Source: Candidatus Aphodovivens avistercoris (GTDB taxonomy: Bacteria > Actinomycetota > Coriobacteriia > Coriobacteriales > Eggerthellaceae). From it: DNA of 64,000 nucleotides. The stretch spans positions 1 through 64,000 of the forward strand of contig DVIW01000012.1 of assembly GCA_018710945.1 (NCBI GenBank). The letters run 5' to 3'. The translations under genes and the position numbers were made by a program. This document shows, in pieces, positions 1-7,952 of the stretch. The notes beneath the pieces are model-generated. The model did not search any database. It was not told the origin of the DNA and saw nothing but the letters and a program-made list of their open reading frames with translations. Each line of letters opens with the position of its first letter. Position 1 is the first letter of the stretch.

Positions 1-2625
1 AGCTTCGAGCGTCTTGCGGTTGTAGCACTTCGCGTCGAGGCGGTTCACGAAGTCGTGCAGGCTCGTGTACGGGCCGTTGGCCTCGCGCTCGGCGATGATG
101 GCCTCGGCCACGTTCGCACCCACGCCGCGCACGCCCACCAAGCCGAAGCGGATGCCGTCGTCGGTGGGCGTGAACTCCGCGTTCGAGGAGTTGATGTCCG
201 GCGGCAGCACCGGCGTGCCGTTGTGGTTGCAGCTGGCGATGTAGCGGATCAGGCGGTCGGTGTTGCCCATGTAGCTGGACAGCACGGCGGCCATGAACTC
301 GTTGGGATAGTGCGCCTTCAGGTACGCCGTGCGCATGACCAGGATGGAATACGCCGCCGAGTGCGATTTGTTGAACGCGTACTTCGCGAACTTCTCCGCG
401 TCGTTCCAGATGGTCTTGGCGATCTCCAGCGAGAAGCCGTTCTGCACCGCGCCGTTGTCCCAATCCTCCTGGAGCTGGCGCATCACGTCGATCTTCTTCT
501 TGCCCATGGCCTTGCGCAGCTTGTCTGCCTTGCCGGCCGAGAAGCCGCTCATCGCCATGGAGATCTGCATGATCTGCTCCTGGTAGACCATCGTGCCGTA
601 GGTCTCTTCCAGGATGGGGCGCAGGCGGTCGTCGTAGTAGTGGATGGGCGTCTTGCCGGACGCCACCTTCACGTAGTCGTCCACCATGCCCGACTCCAGC
701 GGGCCCGGGCGGTTCAGCGCGATGGAGGCCACGATGTCGGAGAAGCGCCGCGGTGGCAGGCGCGCGAACAGGCTCACGTACAGCGCACCCTCCACCTGGA
801 ACAAGCCGTCCATGTTGCCCGAGCGCATCAGCGCGAACGCCTTCTCGTCGTCGATGGGGATGTCCTCGGGAGCCAGCTCGATACCGTAGCGCTCCTTCAC
901 GTTGCGGCACGCGCGCGACAGCACGCCCAGGGTGCGCAGGCCCAGAAAGTCCATCTTCAGCAGGCCCAAATCGGGCGTATAGTGGCCGTCGTACTGGGTG
1001 ATGATGCCGCCGCCCTTGGTGTCGCGCTTCACGGGCACGTGGTCGTCCATCGGGTCGCGGCAGATGATGGTGGCGCAGGCGTGCACGCCCTCGCCGCGCA
1101 CGAAGCCCTCGATGGACTTCGCGGCGTCGATGACCTGCTTCACGTCCTCTTCGGCGTCGTAGGCCTTCTTCAGGTCGGGGTTGGTCTCCAGCGCCTTGTC
1201 GATGGTGATGCCCAGTTCGTCGCCGATCATCTTGCAGATGCGGTCGCCGGTGCTGTAGGGGTAGTCCAGCACGCGGGCCGCGTCGCGCACGGCGTTCTTC
1301 GCCTGCAGCTTGCCGAAGGTGATCACGCCCGTCACGTGGTCCTCGCCGTACACCTGGCGGATGTGGTCGATGACCTCCTGTCGGCGCTCATCCTCGAAGT
1401 CGCAGTCGATATCGGGCATCTCCACGCGCTCGGGCGACAGGAAGCGCTCGAACAGCAGGCCGTTGGAAAGCGGCTCCAAGTCGGTGATCTTCATCGCGTA
1501 GGCCACGATGGAACCGGCGGCCGAACCGCGGCCCGGGCCCACGCCGATGCCCTGACTGCGTGCCCATTCGAGGTACTCCTGCACGATGAGGAAGTACGCC
1601 GGGAAGCCCTGCTGGATGATGACGCTCATCTCGTAGTCGGCGCGCTCGCGGGCCTCTTTGGGCACCGGATCGCCGTAGCGCTCGATCATGCCCTCGTTGA
1701 CGCGCTTGCGGAACCAGCTCTCCTCCGTCTCGCCCTCGGGCAGGGGGAAGCGCGGCAGGATGGAGTCGCGCTCCAGCACCACGTTGCACTTCTCGGCCAG
1801 AAGCACTGTCTCGTCGCACGCCTCGGGGAAATCGCGCAAAGCCTCGCGCATCTCCTCTTCCGTCTTCATGTAGAACTGGTCGTTCTCGAAGCGCATGCGG
1901 TTGGTGTCGTTGACCGCCGAGCCCGTGCCGATGCACAGCATGATGTCCTGCGCGCGGGCGTCCTCGCGCGTGAGGTAGTGGAAGTCGTTGGTGGCGATGG
2001 TCTTGAGCCCCACGGCGCGCGCCACGTCGGTCAGCTGGCGGTTCAGCTCGGTCTGCGTGAGGCCGCCGTCGGTGCGCAGCCCCTGGTTCTGCAGCTCGAT
2101 GTAGAAGTCGCCCTCGTCAAAGCAGCTGGCGAAGCGTTGCGCCCAGGCCACCGCGTCATCGAACTGGCGGTTGTCCAGAAGCTTCGGGATGATGCCCGCG
2201 ATGCACGCCGACGCGCCGATGATGCCGTGGCCGTACTTCTGCAGCATGCTGAAGGTGGTGCGCGGCTTGTAGTAGAAGTTGTCCACGTGCGACTGGCTGA
2301 CCAGCTTCACCAGGTTGTGGTAGCCCTCGTTGGTCTTGGCCAGAAGCAGCAGGTGGTACAGGCGGGGCTTGCCGTCCTTCTTCAGCTCCTCGTCGGTGGT
2401 GAAGTACACCTCGCAGCCGAAGATGGGCTTCACGCGCACGCCCGTCTCCTTCTCCACCGCGTCGCACGCGTCGGAAAGCTCCGGCACGCCCGACATCACG
2501 CCGTGGTCGGTGATGGCCACCGCCGGCATGCCCAGCTCGGCGGCGCGCCTCACCATGTCCTTCACGTGGGTTGCGCCGTCCAACAGGGAATACTCGGTGT
2601 GGTTGTGAAGATGCACGAATGCCAT
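1..2625 (-). CDS. dnaE: DNA polymerase III alpha subunit, DnaE type (3' end off the window)
   Basis: Replicative polymerase catalytic subunit. 875 codons are present and the gene runs off the left edge; family members are about 1150 aa, so the beta-binding and OB-fold parts are missing. The protein opens with the PHP-domain motif FVHLHNHTEYSLLDGA, and the catalytic aspartates lie in PDIDCDFEDERR (about residues 403-405). GPGRGSAAGS and KSHSAAYS, both typical of the palm/fingers of DnaE, are present. The start ATG at 2625 is preceded by a GGGG-type ribosome site. No frameshift is seen. Confidence 0.96.
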   Translation of the reverse strand, partial: MAFVHLHNHTEYSLLDGATHVKDMVRRAAELGMPAVAITDHGVMSGVPELSDACDAVEKETGVRVKPIFGCEVYFTTDEELKKDGKPRLYHLLLLAKTNEGYHNLVKLVSQSHVDNFYYKPRTTFSMLQKYGHGIIGASACIAGIIPKLLDNRQFDDAVAWAQRFASCFDEGDFYIELQNQGLRTDGGLTQTELNRQLTDVARAVGLKTIATNDFHYLTREDARAQDIMLCIGTGSAVNDTNRMRFENDQFYMKTEEEMREALRDFPEACDETVLLAEKCNVVLERDSILPRFPLPEGETEESWFRKRVNEGMIERYGDPVPKEARERADYEMSVIIQQGFPAYFLIVQEYLEWARSQGIGVGPGRGSAAGSIVAYAMKITDLEPLSNGLLFERFLSPERVEMPDIDCDFEDERRQEVIDHIRQVYGEDHVTGVITFGKLQAKNAVRDAARVLDYPYSTGDRICKMIGDELGITIDKALETNPDLKKAYDAEEDVKQVIDAAKSIEGFVRGEGVHACATIICRDPMDDHVPVKRDTKGGGIITQYDGHYTPDLGLLKMDFLGLRTLGVLSRACRNVKERYGIELAPEDIPIDDEKAFALMRSGNMDGLFQVEGALYVSLFARLPPRRFSDIVASIALNRPGPLESGMVDDYVKVASGKTPIHYYDDRLRPILEETYGTMVYQEQIMQISMAMSGFSAGKADKLRKAMGKKKIDVMRQLQEDWDNGAVQNGFSLEIAKTIWNDAEKFAKYAFNKSHSAAYSILVMRTAYLKAHYPNEFMAAVLSSYMGNTDRLIRYIASCNHNGTPVLPPDINSSNAEFTPTDDGIRFGLVGVRGVGANVAEAIIAEREANGPYTSLHDFVNRLDAKCYNRKTLEA

Positions 2626-3001
2626 AGCGCCTGCGCCCCTTGTCCTTGTCGTCGCTTGCTTGCCTGTTCGCGTGCTTGCTTGCCGTCCGCTTCGCGTGCG
2701 CCGCAGGTTCGATGGAGGTGCGTTTGGATAAGGCGCCGCGTCGTTTCTCGGCTGCCATCATAGCAGCAATGGACAAGTTTTGTTTGGTTAACACAGCGAA
2801 CAAACGATGGAATTTTTCGCACATTTGTACGTGTTTCACGTTTCCCCTCGTCACACGTTTTCCGCTGCCGAAAAAACGGAAAGCCGCGCGCCCGCAGCGC
2901 CCGCCGTGAAAGAGCGGGGCGCCGAAGGCGCGCGGCCTGGGGAGGCGCGGAAATCCGGGGCCCGGGGCGGCCGTCCGTTCGGCAGCCGCCCGACGGCGGG
3001 G
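2626..3001. other. intergenic region between the amidohydrolase gene and dnaE
   Basis: 376 bp without a convincing gene. It should hold the 3' end signal of the amidohydrolase transcript and the dnaE leader. A short stem GCGCC-GAA-GGCGC lies near 2917-2931. The part around 2757-2850 is clearly AT-richer than its surroundings, as expected for a promoter region. Confidence 0.5.
2757..2765 (-). promoter_or_regulatory. possible extended -10 of the dnaE promoter
   Basis: On the minus strand the sequence reads TGCTATGAT, an extended -10 element, about 130 bp before the dnaE start. No good -35 box is visible, so this is only a candidate. Confidence 0.3.
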
Positions 3002-4711
3002 TTACGCCTCGTAGACGATCTTGCCGTCAACCACGGTCATGACGCACTTGATTGTGCTGATCTGCTCCGGGTCGATCTCGAAGATGTCCTGGTCGATGAC
3101 GCACAGGTCAGCCACCTTGTTGATCTCGATGGAGCCGCGCCACGTTTCGGCATGCTCCTGCCAGGCGCCGCCCATCGTGAACTCGCGCAGGGCCTCGGTC
3201 ACGCTGATGCCCAGGTCGGGGCGGTACTGCTTGCCCGTGATGTGCGAACGGCGCGTGACGGCGGCCTGCACGCCGGCAGTCCAGGTGCCGAAGGGCCCGC
3301 CAATGGAGTCGGAGCCGTTGGCCAGGTGCACGCCCAGATCCATGAGATCGCGCTGGGCCATGAACGTGTCGGCGCGCTCGGCGCCCACGCGGTCGGCGGT
3401 CACCTCGAAGGCGAAGTCCTCAAGCCCGGTCTGCACCGAGATGCCGATGCCGTTCTCGGCGGCGCGAGCCAGATCCTCCCGGTCGCCCAGACCGTCGGAG
3501 TGGATCAGGTAGTGGCGCGCGTCGGCACGCGGGTTCTCGCGCTGCGCCTCGATGTAGGCGTCGGTGACCACCTGGGCCGCCTTGTTGCCGATGGCGTGGA
3601 TGCCGATCTGCCAGCCGCGGTCGTGCGCCAGCTTCACGCAGCGCTTGATCTCGGCCTCCTGCTCCTCGTCGGTGGCGTCGGGGCCCAAGAACGTGGAGCG
3701 GCCGTGGCAGCCGGGGCGGTCGGCGTAGTCGTCCTTCATCCAGGCGGTGTAGCCCATGTGCACGCCGTCGCAGAACATCTTCAGCATGTTCATGGTCACC
3801 CAGCGCTCGTCGTCGTAGACGGGCATCTCGAAGGTGTCCAGGCACTCCTTGATGAGCTCGTAGGACTGGATGCCGTTCTTTCCGGGATAGAAGCCGATGT
3901 TCACGCGGGCGGTCAGCCTGCCCTCGCGCAGCAGCTCCTCGTAGGCCTTCAGCGACAGCTCGCCGGAGGCGCCCACCTCGCGCGTGGTGTTGGCGGGGCC
4001 GCAGGTGCAGTCGGTGTAGGAGGTGTAGCCCATCGAGTTCATGAAGCGCTGGCCGGCGATGAGGTTCTCCTTCAGCTCGGCCACCGTCGCGCGCGGCATG
4101 CCGGTGAACACCAGCTGCAGGGCGCTGGCCTCGATCATGAGGCCCGTCGGCTCGCCGTCCTCGGTGCGGATGATCTCGCCGCCCTGCGGGTTGGGCGTGG
4201 CGGCGTCGATGCCCGCCAGCTCAAGCGCCTTGGAGTTCGCCACGCAGGTGTGGCCATCCCACATGATGATGACGGCGGGGTTGTCGGGGCAGGCGTCGTC
4301 GATGTCCCAGCGCGTGATGCGCCGCCCCTCGGCCGCCAGCTCTTCCAGCTGCTCGTCGTCGCAGCCGGCGCCGCGCACCCACTTGCCCGGCCCCACCTTC
4401 TCGGCCTGGGCCGCCAGCACCTCGCGCAGCTTCGCCAGCGTCGGCGCCGCGCCGCGGCTGCAGTCGCAGGTGTTGCGCAGGTTGTCGCTGTAGTCGCAGA
4501 TGTGCACGTGCGCGTCGTGGATGCCCGGCAGCATCACCTTGCCGCCCAGGTCCACCACCTTGGTGTCGGGCCCCGCGTAGCCCTTGATGCGCTCGGTGTC
4601 GCCGCGGTCGATGATGTAGCCGTTCTTCACGGCGACGGCCTGGACGAAGGTGTCCTTGGCATCGAGCGTGGCGATCTTGCCGTTCACGAAAACAGAATCC
4701 GCTACCGTCAT
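3002..4711 (-). CDS. YtcJ-like metal-dependent amidohydrolase
   Basis: 569 aa, usual length for the amidohydrolase_3 (YtcJ) family, which hydrolyses C-N or related bonds with a metal-activated water; the substrate is unknown. The metal-binding motif LPGIHDAHVH is at about residues 60-70. The later motifs IGIHAIGNKAA, LIHSDGLGD and LANGSDS match the remaining metal ligands and the family signature. The start at 4711 follows a GAAGGGAAG ribosome site. It lies 125 bp downstream of a DMT transporter gene on the same strand, which suggests uptake or export of its substrate or product. No signal peptide, so probably cytoplasmic. Confidence 0.88.
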   Translation of the reverse strand: MTVADSVFVNGKIATLDAKDTFVQAVAVKNGYIIDRGDTERIKGYAGPDTKVVDLGGKVMLPGIHDAHVHICDYSDNLRNTCDCSRGAAPTLAKLREVLAAQAEKVGPGKWVRGAGCDDEQLEELAAEGRRITRWDIDDACPDNPAVIIMWDGHTCVANSKALELAGIDAATPNPQGGEIIRTEDGEPTGLMIEASALQLVFTGMPRATVAELKENLIAGQRFMNSMGYTSYTDCTCGPANTTREVGASGELSLKAYEELLREGRLTARVNIGFYPGKNGIQSYELIKECLDTFEMPVYDDERWVTMNMLKMFCDGVHMGYTAWMKDDYADRPGCHGRSTFLGPDATDEEQEAEIKRCVKLAHDRGWQIGIHAIGNKAAQVVTDAYIEAQRENPRADARHYLIHSDGLGDREDLARAAENGIGISVQTGLEDFAFEVTADRVGAERADTFMAQRDLMDLGVHLANGSDSIGGPFGTWTAGVQAAVTRRSHITGKQYRPDLGISVTEALREFTMGGAWQEHAETWRGSIEINKVADLCVIDQDIFEIDPEQISTIKCVMTVVDGKIVYEA

Positions 4712-4836
4712 AACGTTGCTTCCCTTCTCGAAGAGGCGGAAGGCCCACGGCCCCCCGAACCGCCCGCCCGCAGGCGGGCCCAACCCGAAAACCGACGGGG
4801 CGGGCGCACCGCATCCCTCGCCCGCCCCGCAAAAAC

Positions 4837-5808
4837 CTATCCGACCGAATCCGGCGCCTGCTCCCGCTGCGCCGGCGTGCCCGCGCCCGCGCCGTCCCCC
4901 GAAGCGTCGGAGGGCGCATCGGCCTTGGACGACAGCACCACCGCGCCCAGGATGACCACGATGCCGAACACGATGAAGCCCGTCAGCGCGTCGCCCAGCA
5001 CCAAGAAGCCGGAAAGCGCCGCCGCCGGAAGCTCCAGCGCCGTCAGCATGGCCACCGTGCCGCCATCCAGGCTGCGCCCGGCGAACGACAGGCACATCAC
5101 CGGGACGAGCAGCGTCAGGCAGCCCATCACCACGCCGCACGGCACGAACGCCAGCGGGCTGGCCGCCATGTCGGCGTAGGTGCCCGGGTACAGGACGCTG
5201 GAGAGCGCCACGCCCGACAGGCTGATGATGAACGAGCGCGTGATGGGATGCGCGTCGGTGGCAACGCGCCCGTTGAAGTACAGGAACACCGCGTAGCACA
5301 GGGCGCAGGCGCCGCCGACGGCGATCCCCAAAAGGCTCAGTCCGCCGCCCGCACCCGTCAGCGCCTCGTCGGCGATGCCGCTGCCGAAGATGGTGCCGAA
5401 CACGATGAGCAGCGAGCTTGCGACCGCCATCTTCTTGGGCGCCACGCGCTCCACGATGCACTGGATGACCACGGCGATCCACACGTACTGGAACTGCATG
5501 GCCACCGCCTGGCCCACCGTCAGCATGCTGATGGCGGTGTAGTAGCAGATGGCCGAGCCCGGTTGGAACAAGCCGACGACCAGCAGCTTCAGCACGTCCT
5601 TCGCGGACGGGAAATCATGGTAGCGGACGATCACCGGCACCGCCAGGATGATGGCCGACGCCACGAACTGCACCACCGTGATGTTGCCGACACTCAAGCC
5701 CTGCGCCGCGAACAGCTGGCTGACCGTGCCCGCCAAACCGTAGGACGCGCCCGCCACCGCCGCCGCGAGCGATGCCAAAAGCACCGCGTTGCCGCCCTTG
5801 CCTGCCAC
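4837..5808 (-). CDS. EamA/DMT-family transporter
   Basis: 323 aa integral membrane protein with about ten hydrophobic helices, arranged as the two EamA halves typical of drug/metabolite transporters (small organic solutes, direction unknown). The C-terminal 35 residues are a hydrophilic tail rich in Ala, Ser and Asp. The start is GTG at 5808, chosen because GGAG lies 7 bp upstream and translation gives a short cytosolic end followed at once by helix 1. Upstream of the amidohydrolase gene on the same strand, probably co-transcribed. Confidence 0.86.
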   Translation of the reverse strand: MAGKGGNAVLLASLAAAVAGASYGLAGTVSQLFAAQGLSVGNITVVQFVASAIILAVPVIVRYHDFPSAKDVLKLLVVGLFQPGSAICYYTAISMLTVGQAVAMQFQYVWIAVVIQCIVERVAPKKMAVASSLLIVFGTIFGSGIADEALTGAGGGLSLLGIAVGGACALCYAVFLYFNGRVATDAHPITRSFIISLSGVALSSVLYPGTYADMAASPLAFVPCGVVMGCLTLLVPVMCLSFAGRSLDGGTVAMLTALELPAAALSGFLVLGDALTGFIVFGIVVILGAVVLSSKADAPSDASGDGAGAGTPAQREQAPDSVG

Positions 5809-5997
5809 CGATCTCCGCCCTTTCCCTTTCTCGTTCCTTCACTTCTTGGCAATGCGCCCCTGCACCCTGCAAAGAGGCGCGCCGCGAACCCTTGCGGCCC
5901 CTGCGACGCCACGAGGCGCCGCACGCCGCCACTTCCTCGCGCCCCGCCCAGCGAGCAGCCCCGGAAGGAGCCCACAGGACGGGGCGGCGCGAAGCCC

Positions 5998-6501
5998 TTA
6001 CGCCTCCGGCGCCGGAGCCTTGGCGGGATCGAACCCGCTGATGGCCGTGGCGATCTTGAACGCCAGCGGCAGCGTGACGGCCTCAAGCACGAAGCCCAGA
6101 ACCAGCAGGACCGGGTACACCATCGTCCACGTGCCCAGGAAGCCCTCCCAGCCCAGCGTCTGGATGTTGCTGATGTAGCAAGCCAGGAAGCTGACGCAGG
6201 TGATCATGACCACGGCCAGCACCGCCACGCTGACGATGTGGCGCAGAAAGCCGCCCTTCAGCTTCAGGCCGTCGGCCAGCTTGTTTCCCCAGTTGAGCGC
6301 CGGAATCCAATCGCCGATGAACATGCCGATGAAGAAGCTGTCGATGAAGCTGACGAACCAGCTGAGCGGCGTGAGGATGGGCAGCGCCTCGTTGCCCGGC
6401 ACATGCTGCACCGTCCACAGCACGTAGGTGGCCAAAAGCGCGCACATGAGGATGTTCATGATGCAGTTGACCCAACGACCGAACCAGACTGGACCTTTCA
6501 T
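5998..6501 (-). CDS. small membrane protein, four predicted helices
   Basis: 167 aa, four hydrophobic segments (about residues 10-32, 45-65, 85-110 and 130-152) joined by short loops, and a Pro/Ala-rich tail. I do not recognise a named family. The start ATG at 6501 follows GGAAAGGGG. It is the first gene of the minus-strand group 6501-3002 and is divergent from the LuxR-type regulator at 6931, so it and the transporter/amidohydrolase genes downstream are plausible targets of that regulator. Confidence 0.75.
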   Translation of the reverse strand: MKGPVWFGRWVNCIMNILMCALLATYVLWTVQHVPGNEALPILTPLSWFVSFIDSFFIGMFIGDWIPALNWGNKLADGLKLKGGFLRHIVSVAVLAVVMITCVSFLACYISNIQTLGWEGFLGTWTMVYPVLLVLGFVLEAVTLPLAFKIATAISGFDPAKAPAPEA

Positions 6502-6930
6502 GCGAACCCCTTTCCACCGCGGATGCCCGCGGCTTCGCTTTCCGCCGCGGGATCGCCCGCAGCGCGGCGCCTCCGAAAGACCAAGCGGTCCGAACGCGCC
6601 TCCCCTCTTCGCAGGCCGCTCTCTGCAGGCCTGCATCCTGGGAAAAACGATACCCAGCGGCCAAGTTCGCATTCAAGGGAAAGCCAAGCCACCCTTTCTT
6701 CCGAAGAGGAAGGGCGCTTGTCCTTCGCCAGTGGAAAATGAGCAGGAAATGAGAACCTTCCTGCCTAGAATCTTCTCTGGACGGCCAGGCGGCGGTTATT
6801 TTATTCTGATGGGGTGAGGGCATGGCGCCGCCGTCCGGCATCCCCCGGACGCAACCCTATTCACCAGGCGGAACAACAGCACCCGGCCTTCTTGCGCGCC
6901 GTCGCGCAAGGGATCATCGAGGGGGAGTCG
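6502..6930. other. divergent intergenic region upstream of the LuxR-type gene
   Basis: 429 bp between divergent genes, with no convincing coding sequence. It contains an inverted repeat GCAGGAA-9 bp-TTCCTGC at 6742-6764. A weaker dyad (CCCTTTCTTCC near GGAAGGG) lies at about 6692-6716. The stretch just before 6817 (TTATTTTATTCTGAT) is AT-rich and could hold the regulator promoter. Confidence 0.5.
6742..6764. promoter_or_regulatory. inverted repeat, possible operator
   Basis: Perfect 7-bp arms GCAGGAA and TTCCTGC with a 9-bp spacer, in the divergent region between the membrane-protein operon and the LuxR-type gene. Position and symmetry fit a regulator site, but nothing ties it to a particular protein. 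Confidence 0.35.
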
Positions 6931-7707
6931 ATGAGCAACCTTTCCATCCAGCAATGGGAGATCGTCTACGAGGCGTCGTTGCGCATCCTGCGCGCGCAAA
7001 CCATGGACGAATTCGCGCAAGAAAGCCTCGGGGCGTTCGCCGCGCTCATTCCCGCACGGCAGTACATGCTGTTCACGTTCAAAGGCTATGCCGCCGACCG
7101 CATCGAGTACGACCGGGCGTTCACGTTCGGCACCACCGTGCATTTCCTGGACACGTTCCTCAACGGGCCCTACACGGAAGAGGACCGCATCTTCAGCCGC
7201 ATGAGCCTGAAGATCGGCGACGTGGCCTACCGCGACTCCGACATCATAGACGAGGACACGCTGGTAGGTCTGCGCATGTACCGGGACATCTACCAGCGAG
7301 ACGGCGTGCACTACGGCATGCGCGTCAACATGGCGCCGCACAACCACCTGGCGGGGTCGTACAGCATATTCAGAGAGAAGGAGGCGGGCGACTTCACCGA
7401 GCGAGAGCTTGAGGTGGGGCGCCTTCTGGCGCCGCTGTTCTCGCTGCGCTTCGACCAGCTGCGCGCGGGCGGACAGCACGCTGACGACGCGCCGGGGCTC
7501 ACCCGCATCGAAGCGATGGACCGCTACGGGCTCACCGCGCGCGAGTTCCAGGTGGCCGAGCTGGTGGCGCGCGGCTGCTCCGACGACGAGGTGGCCGAAA
7601 CGCTGAGCATCACCGCCTCCACCGCGCGCAAGCACCTCTACAACGCCTACGCCAAACTGGCCGTGAACAAGCGCTCCCAGCTGGAAGCGCTCTTCGGCCT
7701 GCGCTAA
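6931..7707 (+). CDS. LuxR-family transcriptional regulator
   Basis: 258 aa. The N-terminal 190 residues form an unassigned sensor-like domain without helices that span the membrane. The C terminus (about 195-255) is a LuxR-type helix-turn-helix: GLTAREFQVAELVARG followed by SITASTARKHLYNAYAKLAV. The start at 6931 has a strong GGGGGAG site. Eggerthellaceae carry many such regulators beside transporter genes, each usually controlling the divergent neighbours; here these would be the genes from 6501 down to 3002. Confidence 0.88.
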   Translation: MSNLSIQQWEIVYEASLRILRAQTMDEFAQESLGAFAALIPARQYMLFTFKGYAADRIEYDRAFTFGTTVHFLDTFLNGPYTEEDRIFSRMSLKIGDVAYRDSDIIDEDTLVGLRMYRDIYQRDGVHYGMRVNMAPHNHLAGSYSIFREKEAGDFTERELEVGRLLAPLFSLRFDQLRAGGQHADDAPGLTRIEAMDRYGLTAREFQVAELVARGCSDDEVAETLSITASTARKHLYNAYAKLAVNKRSQLEALFGLR

Positions 7708-7755
7708 GCGCGAACGCAGCACGGGGCAGCAGTCCCGCCATGCAGCGGCCCAACC

Positions 7756-7778
7756 GCCCCTTCGCGCGAAAAAGGGGC
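7756..7778. terminator. hairpin between convergent genes
   Basis: GCCCCTT and AAGGGGC form a 7-bp stem with a 9-bp loop. It lies between the convergent LuxR-type gene and MFS-CBS gene. There is no T-run, so termination activity is a guess. The rest of 7708-7952 shows nothing recognisable. Confidence 0.35.
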
Positions 7779-7952
7779 CCAACGCCGAACGCGCCGAGCC
7801 CCTTCCTCAACCGTCTTGCTTTCTGCCGCGCCGCCGCCCAACGTCCGGCACCGCGCTGCCGCGCCGCCATCAGGTGCCGCGCGCCTTGCGCCTGCTGCAC
7901 CTCCGCGCCATGGAAGCCGCCCGCCAGCCGCGACCAATGCCCATCATCGCGC

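Noticed and set aside
55-2763. Very long open frame on the plus strand across dnaE
   Set aside because: Its translation is Arg/His/Val/Ala-rich without motifs. It mirrors the codon pattern of dnaE on the opposite strand, as high-GC genes often do. The same applies to the long opposite frames over the amidohydrolase, MFS-CBS, polymerase, dxr and htrA genes.
2769-2830. LexA-like site upstream of dnaE (GAACAAACGAT)
   Set aside because: Only the left half GAAC fits; the right half lacks GTTC, unlike the perfect box at 47672.
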